Shown piece by piece: positions 1-9,389 of a stretch of DNA of 64,000 nucleotides. Source of the stretch: Glycomyces amatae (lineage in GTDB: Bacteria > Actinomycetota > Actinomycetes > Mycobacteriales > Micromonosporaceae); contig NZ_JAJLQZ010000001.1 in the NCBI RefSeq assembly GCF_020991375.1, forward strand, positions 248,001-312,000, read 5' to 3'. The notes below the pieces were generated by a model that searched no databases, was not told the DNA's origin, and saw nothing but the letters and a program-made list of their open reading frames with translations. Within the stretch, counting starts at the first letter, position 1. Each line of letters opens with the position of its first letter. A program made the position numbers and the translations under genes.

Positions 1-219
1 GGCGAGGGAGAGGAACGGCCCGACCGAGGAGAGGCCGTCGTCGCGGCCGGTGAGCTCCCCGGAGAGGGCGACTGCGAGCAGCACCGCGTTCCCGGTCTGG
101 TTGGCGACGAACTGCTGTCCGAGGCCCAGGAACCCCGCCCCGTCGACCGCGCCGGCGAGCGCCGTGAGGACCAGTGCGGTCCAGGCGTGCGCGCCGATGC
201 GGTCGACGGGGCCGGCCAT
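1..219 (-). CDS. YoaK/DUF1275 family membrane protein (3' part cut by window edge)
   Basis: The minus strand is open from an ATG at 219 to the window edge, giving 73 residues. Visible stretches LAGAVDGAGFLGLGQQF and VANQTGNAVLL match the conserved N-terminus of the DUF1275/YoaK family of polytopic membrane proteins of unknown function. The ATG overlaps the TGA of the upstream surface-protein gene by four bases (ATGA), so the two are probably translationally coupled. The C-terminal two thirds lie outside the window. The family call rests on motif resemblance only. Confidence 0.72.
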   Translation of the reverse strand, partial: MAGPVDRIGAHAWTALVLTALAGAVDGAGFLGLGQQFVANQTGNAVLLAVALSGELTGRDDGLSSVGPFLSLA

Positions 220-1736
220 CAGCTCCGGGCGCCCTTGCGCTTGGCGGCGGCGAGCGCCACGACGCCTCCGCCGACCGCGATCAGGACGCCTGCGGCGATC
301 ACCATGGGGCCCACGGAACCGCCGGTGGTGGTCAGCGGCGGACAGCCGTCGCCGGCCGCGTCGGTCCCGCCGCCGGCCGGCGGTTCGGAGCCGTCGTCAG
401 TGGGCGCGTCGGTGGTCGGTCCGTTCGTCGTCGGCGCGTCGGTCGTAGGTCCGTCCGTTGTCGGTCCGTCGGTCGTCGGCTCCTCGGTGGTGGGCTCGTC
501 GGTCGTCGGCTCCTCGGAGGGCGTCGCGGTCCCGTCGGTCGGCGATTCGGTGGGCTCACAGGAGGTTTCGTCGCCGGTGGTCGGCTCGTCGGTGGTCTCG
601 CTGGGCGACGGCTCGTCCGTCTCGCAGGCCAGCTGCGCCGCGAACGGGAAGTAGTGCACCTCGCCGCCGCTTTCACCGACGTCGCCGAAGTTCGCGTTCG
701 CGGCGATGATCTGGCCCTCGACGTTCGCCGGGCTCACATCGCTGTAATCGGCGTCGGGGGCGAGGATGCTGCCCTCGACGGTGTCGCCGGACGCGATGTT
801 CAGACGCGTGGTGCCCTTGAAGTTCCAGAGGATGTAGGGGGCCTGGTCACCGCTGATGCCCGCCTGGCTGGCGACGTCCCAGTCGAACTCGCCGCCGGTC
901 CCGCCGGTGTCCACGTTGATCAGCAGCGGCGTGTCGGCGTTCGGCTGGTTCTCGAAGACGAAGTCCGCCATGTTGTTGAGGTCCTCGCCGGTCACGTTGA
1001 GGACGTTGGTGACGCCCTGCTCCAGCGTGATCCGGATCTGCTGGCCCTCGGCCACCCCGCCCTTCGGGACGGCGGCGCCCGCGGCGTCCGTCATCGCGAC
1101 CTCGTGCGCCCGGCACACGAACAGGTCCTGGGACTGCGATCGGAACTCGGCGAACGCGTCGGCGAAGTCGATCGGGGAGGCCGGGCCGACCGATGCCTCC
1201 GGCTGGCGGGCCGTCAGCTCGATCCGCGGTGTGCTGTCGTAGGCGGCGCCGGAGGCCACGAGCCGGGTGTTGACCGACGCGTTGTTGTCGTCGGTGGTCC
1301 TCACGGTGGTGCCGGTGAGGTCGCCGACCTTCACGTAGCCATCGCCGAGCACCTGGACGACCGATGTCGCCGGGTCCTGGCTGTAGTCGACGCGCCCGCC
1401 CACGACGAGCGCGGTCGGCCGGGCGTCGCCGGGGACGGTGTAGGTCGCCTCGCCGTGGATGTCGACGTTGTACGAGCCCTTGATGACGAGGTCGCCGCCG
1501 GTGGCCATCGGGCCCTCCGACTCGGTCGAGACCAGCGTGGTCTCGTTCTCCACGAACGTGTTGAAGTCGAGCGCCTTCGCGAGCGGGTCGTAGGTGACCG
1601 TCGCGGCCTGCGCCACGGAGCCGGTCCCGGCGGCGTCGAAGGCTATGGCGGCCGCGGCCAGCGCCGCGACGGCCACGGCGGTGCTCGCCAATGAGAGGCG
1701 CCTGGTCCGGCGGGCGCTCGCGGATCTGATGTGCAC
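219..1736 (-). CDS. Choice-of-anchor A family surface protein with C-terminal sorting-like tail
   Basis: The 505-residue protein starts at a GTG preceded by an AGGGGGA ribosome site. A signal peptide spans about residues 1-44 (Arg-rich start, Ala-rich core, AQA). Residues about 48-375 look like the choice-of-anchor A fold, an extracellular adhesin-like domain seen with several wall-anchoring tails. A Thr/Pro/Glu/Asp linker built of TTDEP-like units follows (about 385-455), then LTTTGG, a hydrophobic helix and a KRKGARS tail. That tail resembles an LPxTG/LAxTG sorting signal but lacks the proline, so cell-wall attachment by a class E-like sortase is inference. Its stop overlaps the start of the following DUF1275 gene. 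A structural or adhesive surface role is likely; no enzyme motif is visible. Confidence 0.8.
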   Translation of the reverse strand: MHIRSASARRTRRLSLASTAVAVAALAAAAIAFDAAGTGSVAQAATVTYDPLAKALDFNTFVENETTLVSTESEGPMATGGDLVIKGSYNVDIHGEATYTVPGDARPTALVVGGRVDYSQDPATSVVQVLGDGYVKVGDLTGTTVRTTDDNNASVNTRLVASGAAYDSTPRIELTARQPEASVGPASPIDFADAFAEFRSQSQDLFVCRAHEVAMTDAAGAAVPKGGVAEGQQIRITLEQGVTNVLNVTGEDLNNMADFVFENQPNADTPLLINVDTGGTGGEFDWDVASQAGISGDQAPYILWNFKGTTRLNIASGDTVEGSILAPDADYSDVSPANVEGQIIAANANFGDVGESGGEVHYFPFAAQLACETDEPSPSETTDEPTTGDETSCEPTESPTDGTATPSEEPTTDEPTTEEPTTDGPTTDGPTTDAPTTNGPTTDAPTDDGSEPPAGGGTDAAGDGCPPLTTTGGSVGPMVIAAGVLIAVGGGVVALAAAKRKGARS

Positions 1737-1909
1737 GGTGTTTTCCCCCTGGGGATGATCGACGGTCGATGACGGTGGGGGGAACCGCGATCAGCCTATC
1801 GGCGCAACGCCCCGCAACAGGGTGAACGAAACACGGCGGTTCGCCGCGGAGCCGGGAAACCACCGGTGAAGCGGCGATCGGGCGGCGCGCTCGCCGGCGC
1901 CGCGACCGC

Positions 1910-2866
1910 TCACTCCGCCAGCAGTCTGAGGACCACCGGGCGCGAGACGGTGCCCGCGACCTGCTTGGCGAGCCGGTTCGCGCTCGTGCCCCGCGCGTTC
2001 GCGGCCCGCAGGGCCTCCCCGAGCGCGGCCCTCGCTTCGTCGGCCTCGGCCTGGGCCCGGCGCAGCCGCTCGGCGGCGGCCGCCACCGGATCGCCTGCGA
2101 CCTCAGCACTCCGATCGTCCGAGGCCGCCGCCTCCGCATCGACCGGCGCCGCCTCCGCGTCGTCCGCGCCGCCGGTCCCGGCCGCCTTCGCGGCGGCCCC
2201 CGCCGCGCCTTCGACGCGGTCCGCGTCCTTCGGCGCCGACACCAGGCCGGTCAATGCGTTGACTGGACCGCCGCCCGCCCCTGCCGCGCGCGCGGCGCCT
2301 TCGGCGAACGGCACCAGGAACGCCTTGATCGCCGCCGCGTCCTCCGCCCGGTCGCCCAGCATGAGCCGCCGCAGCTGCGGCACCAGGTTGAGCCAGTTGG
2401 GCATCCCGCAGATCACGAGCGTCATCAGCCCGGCCCGGAACGGATCGTCGGTCCCGAAGTGCGTCAGCGCTCCCTCCAGCTTCTGCCGGTAGTGCTCGCG
2501 CCGCCACCCCCCGACGTCGTGCGCGTCGCCCCCGCGGTGCAGGGACTCCCAGGTCAGCAGCCGCAGCAGCTGCGGGTGCCGGCGCTGGTAGTCGAAGAGG
2601 TCGCCCACGAACCCCCCGATGTCGCCGGTCTTCCACAGCGGGTCGACCACTTCGGTGAACTCCTGCATCGCGTCGATGAGGACCGCGTCGAACAGCTTGT
2701 CCTTGCTGCCGAAGATCCCGTAGATGCGCTCCTTGTTCACGCCGGCGGCCTCGGCGATGGCGTCGACGCGGGCCCCGGCCAGGCCCTGCTCGGCGAACTC
2801 CTCGCGGCCCGCGCGCAGCAGGGCCCTGCGGGTGGCGTCGGAGCGTTTCCCCTCATGCATCGGCAT
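1910..2866 (-). CDS. TetR/AcrR family transcriptional regulator
   Basis: About 318 residues from the ATG of MPMHEGKRSD. An N-terminal TetR helix-turn-helix is visible (FAEQGLAGARVDAIAEAAGV, then YGIFGSKDKLF), followed by a helical ligand domain to about residue 200. An Ala/Glu-rich C-terminal extension (about residues 205-318) is not part of the usual 200-residue family. The reading frame stays open further upstream, but that stretch runs back across the divergent MFS promoter. The ATG at 2866 lies just after a TAATCT -10-like box, so I place the start there. It faces an MFS transporter across a palindrome at 2889-2904 and most likely represses that gene and itself. Confidence 0.88.
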   Translation of the reverse strand: MPMHEGKRSDATRRALLRAGREEFAEQGLAGARVDAIAEAAGVNKERIYGIFGSKDKLFDAVLIDAMQEFTEVVDPLWKTGDIGGFVGDLFDYQRRHPQLLRLLTWESLHRGGDAHDVGGWRREHYRQKLEGALTHFGTDDPFRAGLMTLVICGMPNWLNLVPQLRRLMLGDRAEDAAAIKAFLVPFAEGAARAAGAGGGPVNALTGLVSAPKDADRVEGAAGAAAKAAGTGGADDAEAAPVDAEAAASDDRSAEVAGDPVAAAAERLRRAQAEADEARAALGEALRAANARGTSANRLAKQVAGTVSRPVVLRLLAE

Positions 2867-2888
2867 GAGGTCCAGATTACCAGAAGAA

Positions 2889-2904
2889 AACCAACTATTT
2901 GGTT
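2889..2904. promoter_or_regulatory. Palindromic TetR-type operator
   Basis: AACCAA-CTAT-TTGGTT is a perfect 6-bp inverted repeat in the divergent spacer. Its right arm overlaps the -35 hexamer of the MFS gene. Its position between a TetR gene and its probable target supports an operator role; that the adjacent TetR binds it is inference. Confidence 0.7.
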
Positions 2905-2932
2905 GACATCGAGGTCCGGCCACGCCTAGATT
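2903..2932 (+). promoter_or_regulatory. Promoter of the MFS/CMD operon (TTGACA-18-TAGATT)
   Basis: A consensus -35 TTGACA at 2903-2908 and a -10 TAGATT at 2927-2932 are separated by 18 bases. The ATG at 2940 is only seven bases past the -10, so the transcript should be leaderless. The -35 overlaps the palindromic operator. Confidence 0.7.
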
Positions 2933-2939
2933 GGCCGCC

Positions 2940-4166
2940 ATGACAGCAACCGCCACCGCGACACCCACCGGACGCACCCCGGCCCGACCGCCGGCCGGCA
3001 CCGCCCCGACCCACACCCCGGCCCGCCGCGCCGTCCCCGTCTTCGCGCTCGCCGCCCTCCTCGCCACCGGCCAGATGTACACCCCGATACCGATGTTCGG
3101 TGCCATGGAGGCGTCCTGGAACGTCGGCCTCGGCGCGATGACCTGGATCATCAGCGCCTTCGCGTTCGGCTACGCGGGCGGGTTCCTCCTCTTCGGCCCC
3201 ATGGCCGACCGCTTCGGCCAGCGGCGCGTCCTGGTCGCCGGCCTGATCGCCGCCGGGGTGGTCACACTGTTGACCGGATTGGCGCCGACGTTCGCCGCCG
3301 CACTGCCGCTGCGGGTCCTCCAGGGCCTCGCGGTCGGCGCGATCCCGCCGGCCATGACCGCCTACGCGACCTCCCGCATCGCCCCGGAACGCCGCGCGGT
3401 CGCCGTCGCCGCCATCATCACCTCGTTCCTCGCCGCCACCGTCGTCGGCCAGCTCGCCTCCCAGACCGCGATCCGGTTCGTCGACTGGCACTGGGTCTTC
3501 ACCGGCTCGGCGGTCCTCTTCGGCCTCGTCGCGATCGCCGCGAGCCGCGTCATGCTGCCCGACCGCCCCGCCGAGGGCGCGAGCCTGGCCCGCAGCTACG
3601 CCGCGATCCCGCGGGTCCTGCGCATCCGGGAGCTGCTGCCGATGCTCGGCGCCGGAGCGCTGTCCATGGCCGCCATGGTCGCCGTCTACACCGGCATCGA
3701 GCTCACCGGCGTCGTGACCGGCGCGGGAGGCATGCTCGCCCTGCGCGCCAGCGCCCTGCCGGTGATGATCGCCCTGCCGTTCCTGGCGATCCCGCTCGCC
3801 CGGCTCGACCGCCCCGCCCAGGTCGTGCTCGGCGCCGTCGCCGCCGCCGGGGCCATGGTCGCCGCCGCGTTCGCGGACGGCCACCTCGTCGTGCTCGCGA
3901 TCCTCCTCGCCGTCCTCATCGGCGGCCTCGGCATCGTGGCGCCCGCGACGACCCAGACCGCGGGCGAGCTCGGCGGCGAGCACCGCGCCGCGGCCTCCTC
4001 GGTGGCGATGTTCTGCTTCTACGTGGGCGCCACGGCCGGCCCGCTCGTCGCCCGGGCCGCCGCCGCGCACGGCTTCCCGGGCCTGGCCTGGACCCTTGCG
4101 GCGACGCTCCTGGTTGCAGCAGGATTGGCCTTGTGGGGCAAGCGAATCCAACCCACACGCGATTAA
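2940..4166 (+). CDS. MFS transporter (drug-efflux type)
   Basis: About 408 residues with roughly twelve hydrophobic segments. The MFS loop 2-3 motif is visible as GPMADRFGQRRVL (near residue 87), followed by GLAVGAIPPAMTAY. The size and motifs fit the 12-helix proton-driven efflux branch, and the substrate is unknown. The frame could begin at a TTG nine bases earlier, but the ATG at 2940 fits the leaderless promoter better. It is followed after 12 bases by a carboxymuconolactone decarboxylase family gene, and the TetR gene upstream is divergent. A regulated efflux/detoxification unit is the likely role. Confidence 0.9.
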   Translation: MTATATATPTGRTPARPPAGTAPTHTPARRAVPVFALAALLATGQMYTPIPMFGAMEASWNVGLGAMTWIISAFAFGYAGGFLLFGPMADRFGQRRVLVAGLIAAGVVTLLTGLAPTFAAALPLRVLQGLAVGAIPPAMTAYATSRIAPERRAVAVAAIITSFLAATVVGQLASQTAIRFVDWHWVFTGSAVLFGLVAIAASRVMLPDRPAEGASLARSYAAIPRVLRIRELLPMLGAGALSMAAMVAVYTGIELTGVVTGAGGMLALRASALPVMIALPFLAIPLARLDRPAQVVLGAVAAAGAMVAAAFADGHLVVLAILLAVLIGGLGIVAPATTQTAGELGGEHRAAASSVAMFCFYVGATAGPLVARAAAAHGFPGLAWTLAATLLVAAGLALWGKRIQPTRD

Positions 4167-4178
4167 GGAGCATCCCAC

Positions 4179-4577
4179 ATGGAGCAACCCGAACAACAAG
4201 GAGAACGATACGAACGCGGCCTGAAGGCCCTCCAGCACCTCTCCGGCGAGACCGATCCCACCGTGGTGACCTCGCTCGCCGACATCGCCCCCGACCTCGG
4301 CCGCTTCATCGTCGAGTTCGGATACGGCGAAGTCCACACCAGGCCGGGGCTCGAGCCGCGCGACCGCCAGCTCGTCACCCTCGGAGCGCTCGCCGCGCTG
4401 GGCAACGCCGCCCCGCAGCTGCGCTTCCACATCAACGGCGCCCTCAACGCCGGGTGCACGAGGGCCGAAGTGGTCGAGGCGCTCACCCAGATCGCCGTCT
4501 ACGCGGGCTTCCCGGCCGCCATCAACGCGCTCCAGCACGCCAAGGCGGTCTTCGCCGAACGCGACGCCGAGGCATGA
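4179..4577 (+). CDS. Carboxymuconolactone decarboxylase (CMD/PcaC-like) family protein
   Basis: 132 residues, the usual size for PcaC-like CMD proteins. Conserved features are RDRQLVTLGALAALG, a central LRFHINGALNAG and the C-terminal EVVEALTQIAVYAGFPAAIN. The redox CxxC of the AhpD branch is absent, so a decarboxylase-like or hydrolase-like activity is more likely than peroxidase. It lies 12 bases after the MFS gene, preceded by AAGGAG, and is probably co-transcribed. Two strong hairpins follow the stop. The substrate is not visible. Confidence 0.87.
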   Translation: MEQPEQQGERYERGLKALQHLSGETDPTVVTSLADIAPDLGRFIVEFGYGEVHTRPGLEPRDRQLVTLGALAALGNAAPQLRFHINGALNAGCTRAEVVEALTQIAVYAGFPAAINALQHAKAVFAERDAEA

Positions 4578-4579
4578 CC

Positions 4580-4649
4580 GCGACGAGGTCTCGGGCCAGG
4601 ACCTCGTCGCACCGGTGGGGGCGGTGCCGCACGGCACCGCCCCCACCGG
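4580..4649. terminator. Two tandem hairpins, shared terminator
   Basis: The first hairpin has perfect 11-bp arms at 4580-4590 and 4600-4610. The second has perfect 17-bp arms at 4612-4628 and 4633-4649 with a 4-nt loop. They lie between convergent genes and have no T-tract, as is common in high-GC actinobacteria. Confidence 0.75.
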
Positions 4650-4705
4650 CGTCCAACGCCTGAGCCGCGTCCCGCAGGCGGACGGGTCGGGTCGTGAGAC
4701 ACGAC

Positions 4706-5851
4706 CTAGAGGTACTGCCCCACCTGCTGGTGCGGGATCGCGGTCTCGGTCCTGGTCGGGTCGGTGCCGCCCCGCTGGGCGTACAGCTCGGCCAGCGTCA
4801 TCGGCTCGCGCACGGTGCCCGCGCCCAGCCAGTCCGCCGACTCCAGCGGCGAGAGCGCCCCGACCTCGATCTGCGCCAGGCACCGGCCCGGGCGGACCAC
4901 CGCCGGGTGCAGCCGGTCCAGGCGCTCGTTCGTGGTGATGGCCACCATGATCTCGCGGCCCTGCCCGAGCAGGCCGTCCGTCAGGTTCAGCAGCCGCGCG
5001 AGCGACTGCCCCGACGCCTCCTTGGCCTCGCCGCGAATGAGCTCGTCGCAGTCCTCCAGGACCATCAGCCGCCAGTGCCCGCGCCGCGTCTCCCCGTCGT
5101 CCAGGGCGAGGTCCATCTCCGACCCGATGATGACCTCCATGAGGTACGAGGGGTCGGCGAAGAACGCCTCCGGGTCGAGGACCGTGTCCACCTGGCACCA
5201 CGGCGCCCACTCGCGCGCCAGCGCCCGCAGCGCCGTCGTCTTGCCCGTGCCGGGCGGGCCGTGGAGCAGCACCAGCCGCCCGGTCACGTCCGAGGACTGG
5301 GTGGCCATGAGCTTCCCGAGCGCCGAGCCGGCGCCCGCGGAGTAGTTCCGCTCGATCTCGGGCCAGCGCGGGGCGCTGATCGACCGGGTGGACCGGAACG
5401 GCCCCCGCGCCGACCGGTACCAGAACCCCATGTCGACCTTGTCCTCGCCGGGCTCCTCGACCGGACCGGTCCGGTCGGTGACGTACGCCGCGACCTCCTC
5501 GGCCCGCTCGCGCGTCTCGGCGGTCACGACCGCCTGGCCCGTGCCGTCGCGCCACCGCTGCGTCCGCAGCGTCCAGCCCTCGCCGGTCACCAGCTGGAGG
5601 AAGGAGATCCCCGAAATCGACCGGATGAGTGAACCGCCCTCGGGGATCAGGTCGACGTCGTCAGCGACCATGTCGAGGGCCCGGACCACCGCGTGCGGCT
5701 GCGCGCCGGTCACATAGGCGTCCAAGGCCATGAGGTTCAGCACGTTGGACGGGTCGTCCGAGCCGTCGAGCGTGAAGTGCATGTTGCCGAGCACTCCGCC
5801 GCCTCCCTGGAGCAGGTTCATGATCTCACCGCGTCTTTCGATGATTCCCAT
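4706..5851 (-). CDS. AAA family ATPase with DUF5925-like N-terminal region
   Basis: 381 residues. The N-terminal 150 or so residues look like the actinobacterial DUF5925 region. The AAA core follows, with Walker A GPPGTGKT at about 198-205 and Walker B RLMVLEDCDE at about 261-270. A sensor-1-like TTNE and the PAVVRPGRC second-region motif are also visible. Such proteins are single AAA modules of unknown substrate, probably remodelling ATPases. The start ATG has GGTGGA five bases upstream. The gene stands alone between convergent hairpins and the divergent copD-ctaG fusion. Confidence 0.85.
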   Translation of the reverse strand: MGIIERRGEIMNLLQGGGGVLGNMHFTLDGSDDPSNVLNLMALDAYVTGAQPHAVVRALDMVADDVDLIPEGGSLIRSISGISFLQLVTGEGWTLRTQRWRDGTGQAVVTAETRERAEEVAAYVTDRTGPVEEPGEDKVDMGFWYRSARGPFRSTRSISAPRWPEIERNYSAGAGSALGKLMATQSSDVTGRLVLLHGPPGTGKTTALRALAREWAPWCQVDTVLDPEAFFADPSYLMEVIIGSEMDLALDDGETRRGHWRLMVLEDCDELIRGEAKEASGQSLARLLNLTDGLLGQGREIMVAITTNERLDRLHPAVVRPGRCLAQIEVGALSPLESADWLGAGTVREPMTLAELYAQRGGTDPTRTETAIPHQQVGQYL

Positions 5852-6027
5852 CGCGATCCACCATAGAAAAGTACGGCGCCGCAGGCGTCGCCGTGACTGC
5901 CGATTTACGGCGCACCGTGGTGTGCCTTATGACTCCGACATGACTGGAGGCCGCCCTCTGGCGCGCCTGGGAGTTGCCGGCGATAACTGGACCCCACCCG
6001 GTGGGGCGTGAGCTGGATTAATCAGCC

Positions 6028-8106
6028 ATGCTGGGTTACGTGACCGCATCGACCGAGACCAGCCAAAACACCGCCGCCACCATACCTGGCGGCGGCGGCG
6101 GTCCCCGAGGGGGGCCGCGCGCGCAGGCGGACCGCCCCCCGGGTCGCGGACCGCGGGTCCTGGCCGTCGCCGCGGCGGCCCTGGCGGGGCTGCTCGCGGC
6201 CGTGATCGCCCTCGACCTGGGCGGGGCGGTGGACGTCGCCGCCCTCCCGGGCCTGGCCGCCGCCGACCCGGCGGTCACGTGGGCCGCCGGACTCCTCAAG
6301 TACGGCTACGACCTGGCGATGCTCGCCGCGATCGGCTGCGCCGTGGCCGCCGCGTGCTTCCTGCCCGGCCGGCCGGGCGCGCGCCGCCGCCTCTCGGCCC
6401 AGTCGTGGCGGTGGCTGCGCATCGGCGCGGCCGCCTCCGCCGGGTGGGCCCTGGTCGCCCTGGTGAGCCTCCCGGTCGACTTCGCGAACACCTTCGCCCG
6501 GCCGCTCTCGGAGGTCACCGCGCCCGGCCTGTGGTCGTACATCGCCCAGTACGAGCAGGGGCAGGCGCTGGGGCTGACGGCCCTGCTCGCCGCGGCCGCC
6601 GCCGTCGTCGCGGCCCGCTCGTTCACGATCCCGGGCGCGGCCTGCGCCGCCGCGCTCGCCGTGGCCGCCGCCGTGCCGCCGATCTTCACCGGCCACTCGG
6701 CCTCGAACGGCAACCACCAGATCGCCGTCGACGGCCTGCTCATCCACGTGCTCGCCGCCGCGTTCTGGGCCGGGGGCCTGCTCGCCCTGTTCATCGCCCG
6801 CAAGGACCCCGCGACCGCGGCCCGCCGCTACTCGTTCGCGGCCGCCCTCGCCTACCCGGCGGTCGCGGCCTCGGGCCTGATCGTGTTCGTCGCGAACGTG
6901 GCCTTCACCGACCTGTGGGAGTCCGCGTACGGGCGCATCGCGCTCGCGAAGCTCGCGGTGCTCGCCGTCGGCGGCCTCTTCGGCTGGGCCCACCGCCGCC
7001 GCACCCTGCCCGCGGTCGAGGCCGGGGACCGGCGCGCGTTCACGCGGCTCGCCGCGGTCGAACTGGGGCTCATGGCGGTCGCGTTCGGCCTCGCCTCGTC
7101 CCTGTCGGTGACCCCGCCGCCCGCCGAGGAGCTCCCGGACCCGAACACGGCCCTGCTCGGATTCCCGACCCCGGGGCCGATCAGCTTCACGGCGGTCGCC
7201 GCCGACTGGTACCCGTCGATCCTGTTCTGCGCCATGGCGCTCGTGTTCACCGGCTTCTACGTCGCGGGCGTGGTGCGGCTGCGCCGCCGCGGCGACGCCT
7301 GGCCGTGGTACCGGACGGCCCTGTGGATCGCCGGGTGGGGCGTCGTCGTCCTCACCACCTCCACCGGGCTCGGCAAGTACGGGATGGTCCTGTTCAGCGC
7401 CCACATGGTCCAGCACATGGCGCTGAACATGCTGGCCCCGATCCTGCTGGTGCTGGCCGCGCCGGTCACGCTCGCGCTGCGGGCCCTCAAGCCCGACCGG
7501 GCCGGGGGGCCGCGCGAGTGGCTGCTCGCGCTCGTGCACAGCGGCTGGTCGCGGTTCGTGTCGCGACCGCTCGTGGCCCTGCTCGTCTACCTGACGAGCC
7601 TGTACCTGATGTACTTCACCGGCATGTTCGAGTGGGCGATGCGCGGGCACCTGGGGCACCTGTTCATGACGGCGCACTTCCTCGCCGCCGGGTGCCTGTT
7701 CTTCTGGGTGGTCATCGGGCCCGACCCGAAGCCGCGGCCGCTCTCGTACCCGGCGAAGGTGCTGCTGTACTTCGTGTCGATCGTGTTCCACGCGATCTTC
7801 GGCCTGACGCTGATGATGGGCACGACCCTCATCGCCGAGGGCTGGTACACGCAGATCGCCATGCCGTGGGTGGGCGACCTGCTCGCCGACCAGCGGGCGG
7901 GCGGCGGCATCGCCTGGGCGTTCGGGGAGATCCCGAGCCTGATCATCATCGGCGTGCTCATCGCCCAGTGGGCGCGCTCGGAGGAGCGCGAGGGGCGGCG
8001 CCTCGACCGGATGGCCGAGCGCGCCAGCGCCTCGGGGCATCTGGAGGACGACCCGCACGAGGTCTACAACGCCTACCTCGCCAGCCTCGACCAGGAGCGG
8101 CGCTAG
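6028..8106 (+). CDS. CopD-CtaG fusion: copper resistance / cytochrome c oxidase assembly membrane protein
   Basis: 692 residues, almost entirely membrane segments. The N-terminal half matches the CopD copper-export domain (for example GHSASNGNHQIAVDGLLIHV near residue 230). The C-terminal half matches the caa3-type CtaG domain (FSAHMVQHMALNMLAP, then MTAHFLAAGCLFFW), with the metal-ligand-type histidines expected for copper delivery to the oxidase. This fusion is common in actinobacteria. It should sit in the plasma membrane and supply or sequester copper for aa3 oxidase. No ribosome site is visible; an ATTAAT box just upstream suggests a leaderless start. Confidence 0.92.
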   Translation: MLGYVTASTETSQNTAATIPGGGGGPRGGPRAQADRPPGRGPRVLAVAAAALAGLLAAVIALDLGGAVDVAALPGLAAADPAVTWAAGLLKYGYDLAMLAAIGCAVAAACFLPGRPGARRRLSAQSWRWLRIGAAASAGWALVALVSLPVDFANTFARPLSEVTAPGLWSYIAQYEQGQALGLTALLAAAAAVVAARSFTIPGAACAAALAVAAAVPPIFTGHSASNGNHQIAVDGLLIHVLAAAFWAGGLLALFIARKDPATAARRYSFAAALAYPAVAASGLIVFVANVAFTDLWESAYGRIALAKLAVLAVGGLFGWAHRRRTLPAVEAGDRRAFTRLAAVELGLMAVAFGLASSLSVTPPPAEELPDPNTALLGFPTPGPISFTAVAADWYPSILFCAMALVFTGFYVAGVVRLRRRGDAWPWYRTALWIAGWGVVVLTTSTGLGKYGMVLFSAHMVQHMALNMLAPILLVLAAPVTLALRALKPDRAGGPREWLLALVHSGWSRFVSRPLVALLVYLTSLYLMYFTGMFEWAMRGHLGHLFMTAHFLAAGCLFFWVVIGPDPKPRPLSYPAKVLLYFVSIVFHAIFGLTLMMGTTLIAEGWYTQIAMPWVGDLLADQRAGGGIAWAFGEIPSLIIIGVLIAQWARSEEREGRRLDRMAERASASGHLEDDPHEVYNAYLASLDQERR

Positions 8107-8341
8107 CCGCGGCCGCGCCGCGAGGTCGCGGGCCGCGCCGCAACGGCCATTCCGGACCACTGTCCCTGCGGCCATCCCGGATCCCCGAGCCTGTCGGCCA
8201 TCCCAAACCCCCACCCTCCCGAGAGGGGAAGGAAGGGTCGCCGCGATCCTGGCAGGCGGGTCCGACAGAAAACGCCGCTCTGCGCCCCCGATCGGCTGGA
8301 TTTCACCCGAAAGCGTGAGGTGTGCCCGTTCTATGCTTCCT

Positions 8342-8450
<109 letters not shown>

Positions 8451-8498
8451 TTCGGCTCCAGGCGCGGCCCCGCGCCTGCGCCGTCCCCGCGTCCGGCC

Positions 8499-9389
8499 TC
8501 AGCCCCGCTTGCTCCAGTACGGCATCGGGATCGGCGCGAACCTGATCCGCGTGCCCGGCCGCGCCTGCGCCGCCGCCGCGAGCGACTCCGGCCCGACCAC
8601 CCCGACCACCGGATAACCGCCCGTCGTCGGATGGTCGGCGCCGAACAGGATCGGCTGCCCGCTCGGCGGCACCTGGAGCGCCCCCGCCACGATGCCCTCG
8701 CTCGGCAGCTCCCGCTCCGCGTCGACCCGCTCCAGCGCCGGCCCCTCCAGCCGCAGCCCGATCCGGTTCGAGTGCTCCGACACCGTCCACACCCCGCGCG
8801 CCAGCTCCGCGGCCGCGTCCGGCCGGAACCACTCCAGCCTCGGTCCCAAGTGGAGCTTCATGACGATCTCGTCGCCGATCCCCGCCCACGGCGCCGGCCA
8901 CTGCGTCGGCAGCGGCGGATGCGCCAGGCTCGGCCCCAGCGGGATCGTGTCGCCGTCCCGCAACGGCGCGGGCCCCAGGCCCGACAGCAGGCACGTCGAG
9001 TGCGAGCCCAGGCTCGACTTCGGATGCAGCCCACCGGAGAACGCCAGGTACGAGCGCGCCCCGACCTCGGCGGGCCCGGCGTCCAGCACCGACCCGGCCT
9101 CCAGCTTCACCGGCTGCCCCCACGCCTCGGGCCGCCCGTCCACCGTCACCGGGCACGGCGCGCCCCCGACCACGACCGTGACGCTCCGATGCGCCCTGAC
9201 CGTGCACCCGTTCAGCGTCGTCTCCAGCGCGCACGCCCCGGTAGGGTTGCCCGCCAACTGGTTGGCGAGTTTCCAAGAGGGACGGTCGGCGGCTCCCGAG
9301 GGCGGCACCGCGAGGTGCCCCCAGCCGGGCCGCCCGGCGTCCTGGCAGGTCGTCAGCGCGCCCGCGCGCAGGATCTCGATGCGGCTCAT
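8499..9389 (-). CDS. pxpC: 5-oxoprolinase subunit C (biotin-dependent carboxyltransferase family)
   Basis: 296 residues, the usual PxpC/KipA size. Family landmarks are [20 protein letters not shown] at the N-terminus, [17 protein letters not shown], and [20 protein letters not shown] near the C-terminus. PxpA, PxpB and PxpC together hydrolyse 5-oxo-L-proline to L-glutamate using ATP. The ATG at 9389 overlaps the pxpB stop by four bases (ATGA), so it is the third gene of a coupled A-B-C operon. The GGAGCC repeat lies just beyond the stop. Confidence 0.93.
   Translation of the reverse strand: MSRIEILRAGALTTCQDAGRPGWGHLAVPPSGAADRPSWKLANQLAGNPTGACALETTLNGCTVRAHRSVTVVVGGAPCPVTVDGRPEAWGQPVKLEAGSVLDAGPAEVGARSYLAFSGGLHPKSSLGSHSTCLLSGLGPAPLRDGDTIPLGPSLAHPPLPTQWPAPWAGIGDEIVMKLHLGPRLEWFRPDAAAELARGVWTVSEHSNRIGLRLEGPALERVDAERELPSEGIVAGALQVPPSGQPILFGADHPTTGGYPVVGVVGPESLAAAAQARPGTRIRFAPIPMPYWSKRG

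Noticed and set aside
174-1694. 506-codon plus-strand frame opposite the choice-of-anchor A gene
   Set aside because: It is the antisense shadow of the surface protein, Arg/Val/Gly-rich with no fold-like pattern.
2895-5555. 886-codon minus-strand frame across the MFS and CMD genes
   Set aside because: Low-complexity Arg/Gly/Asp composition. The genes on the other strand have clear motifs and a promoter.
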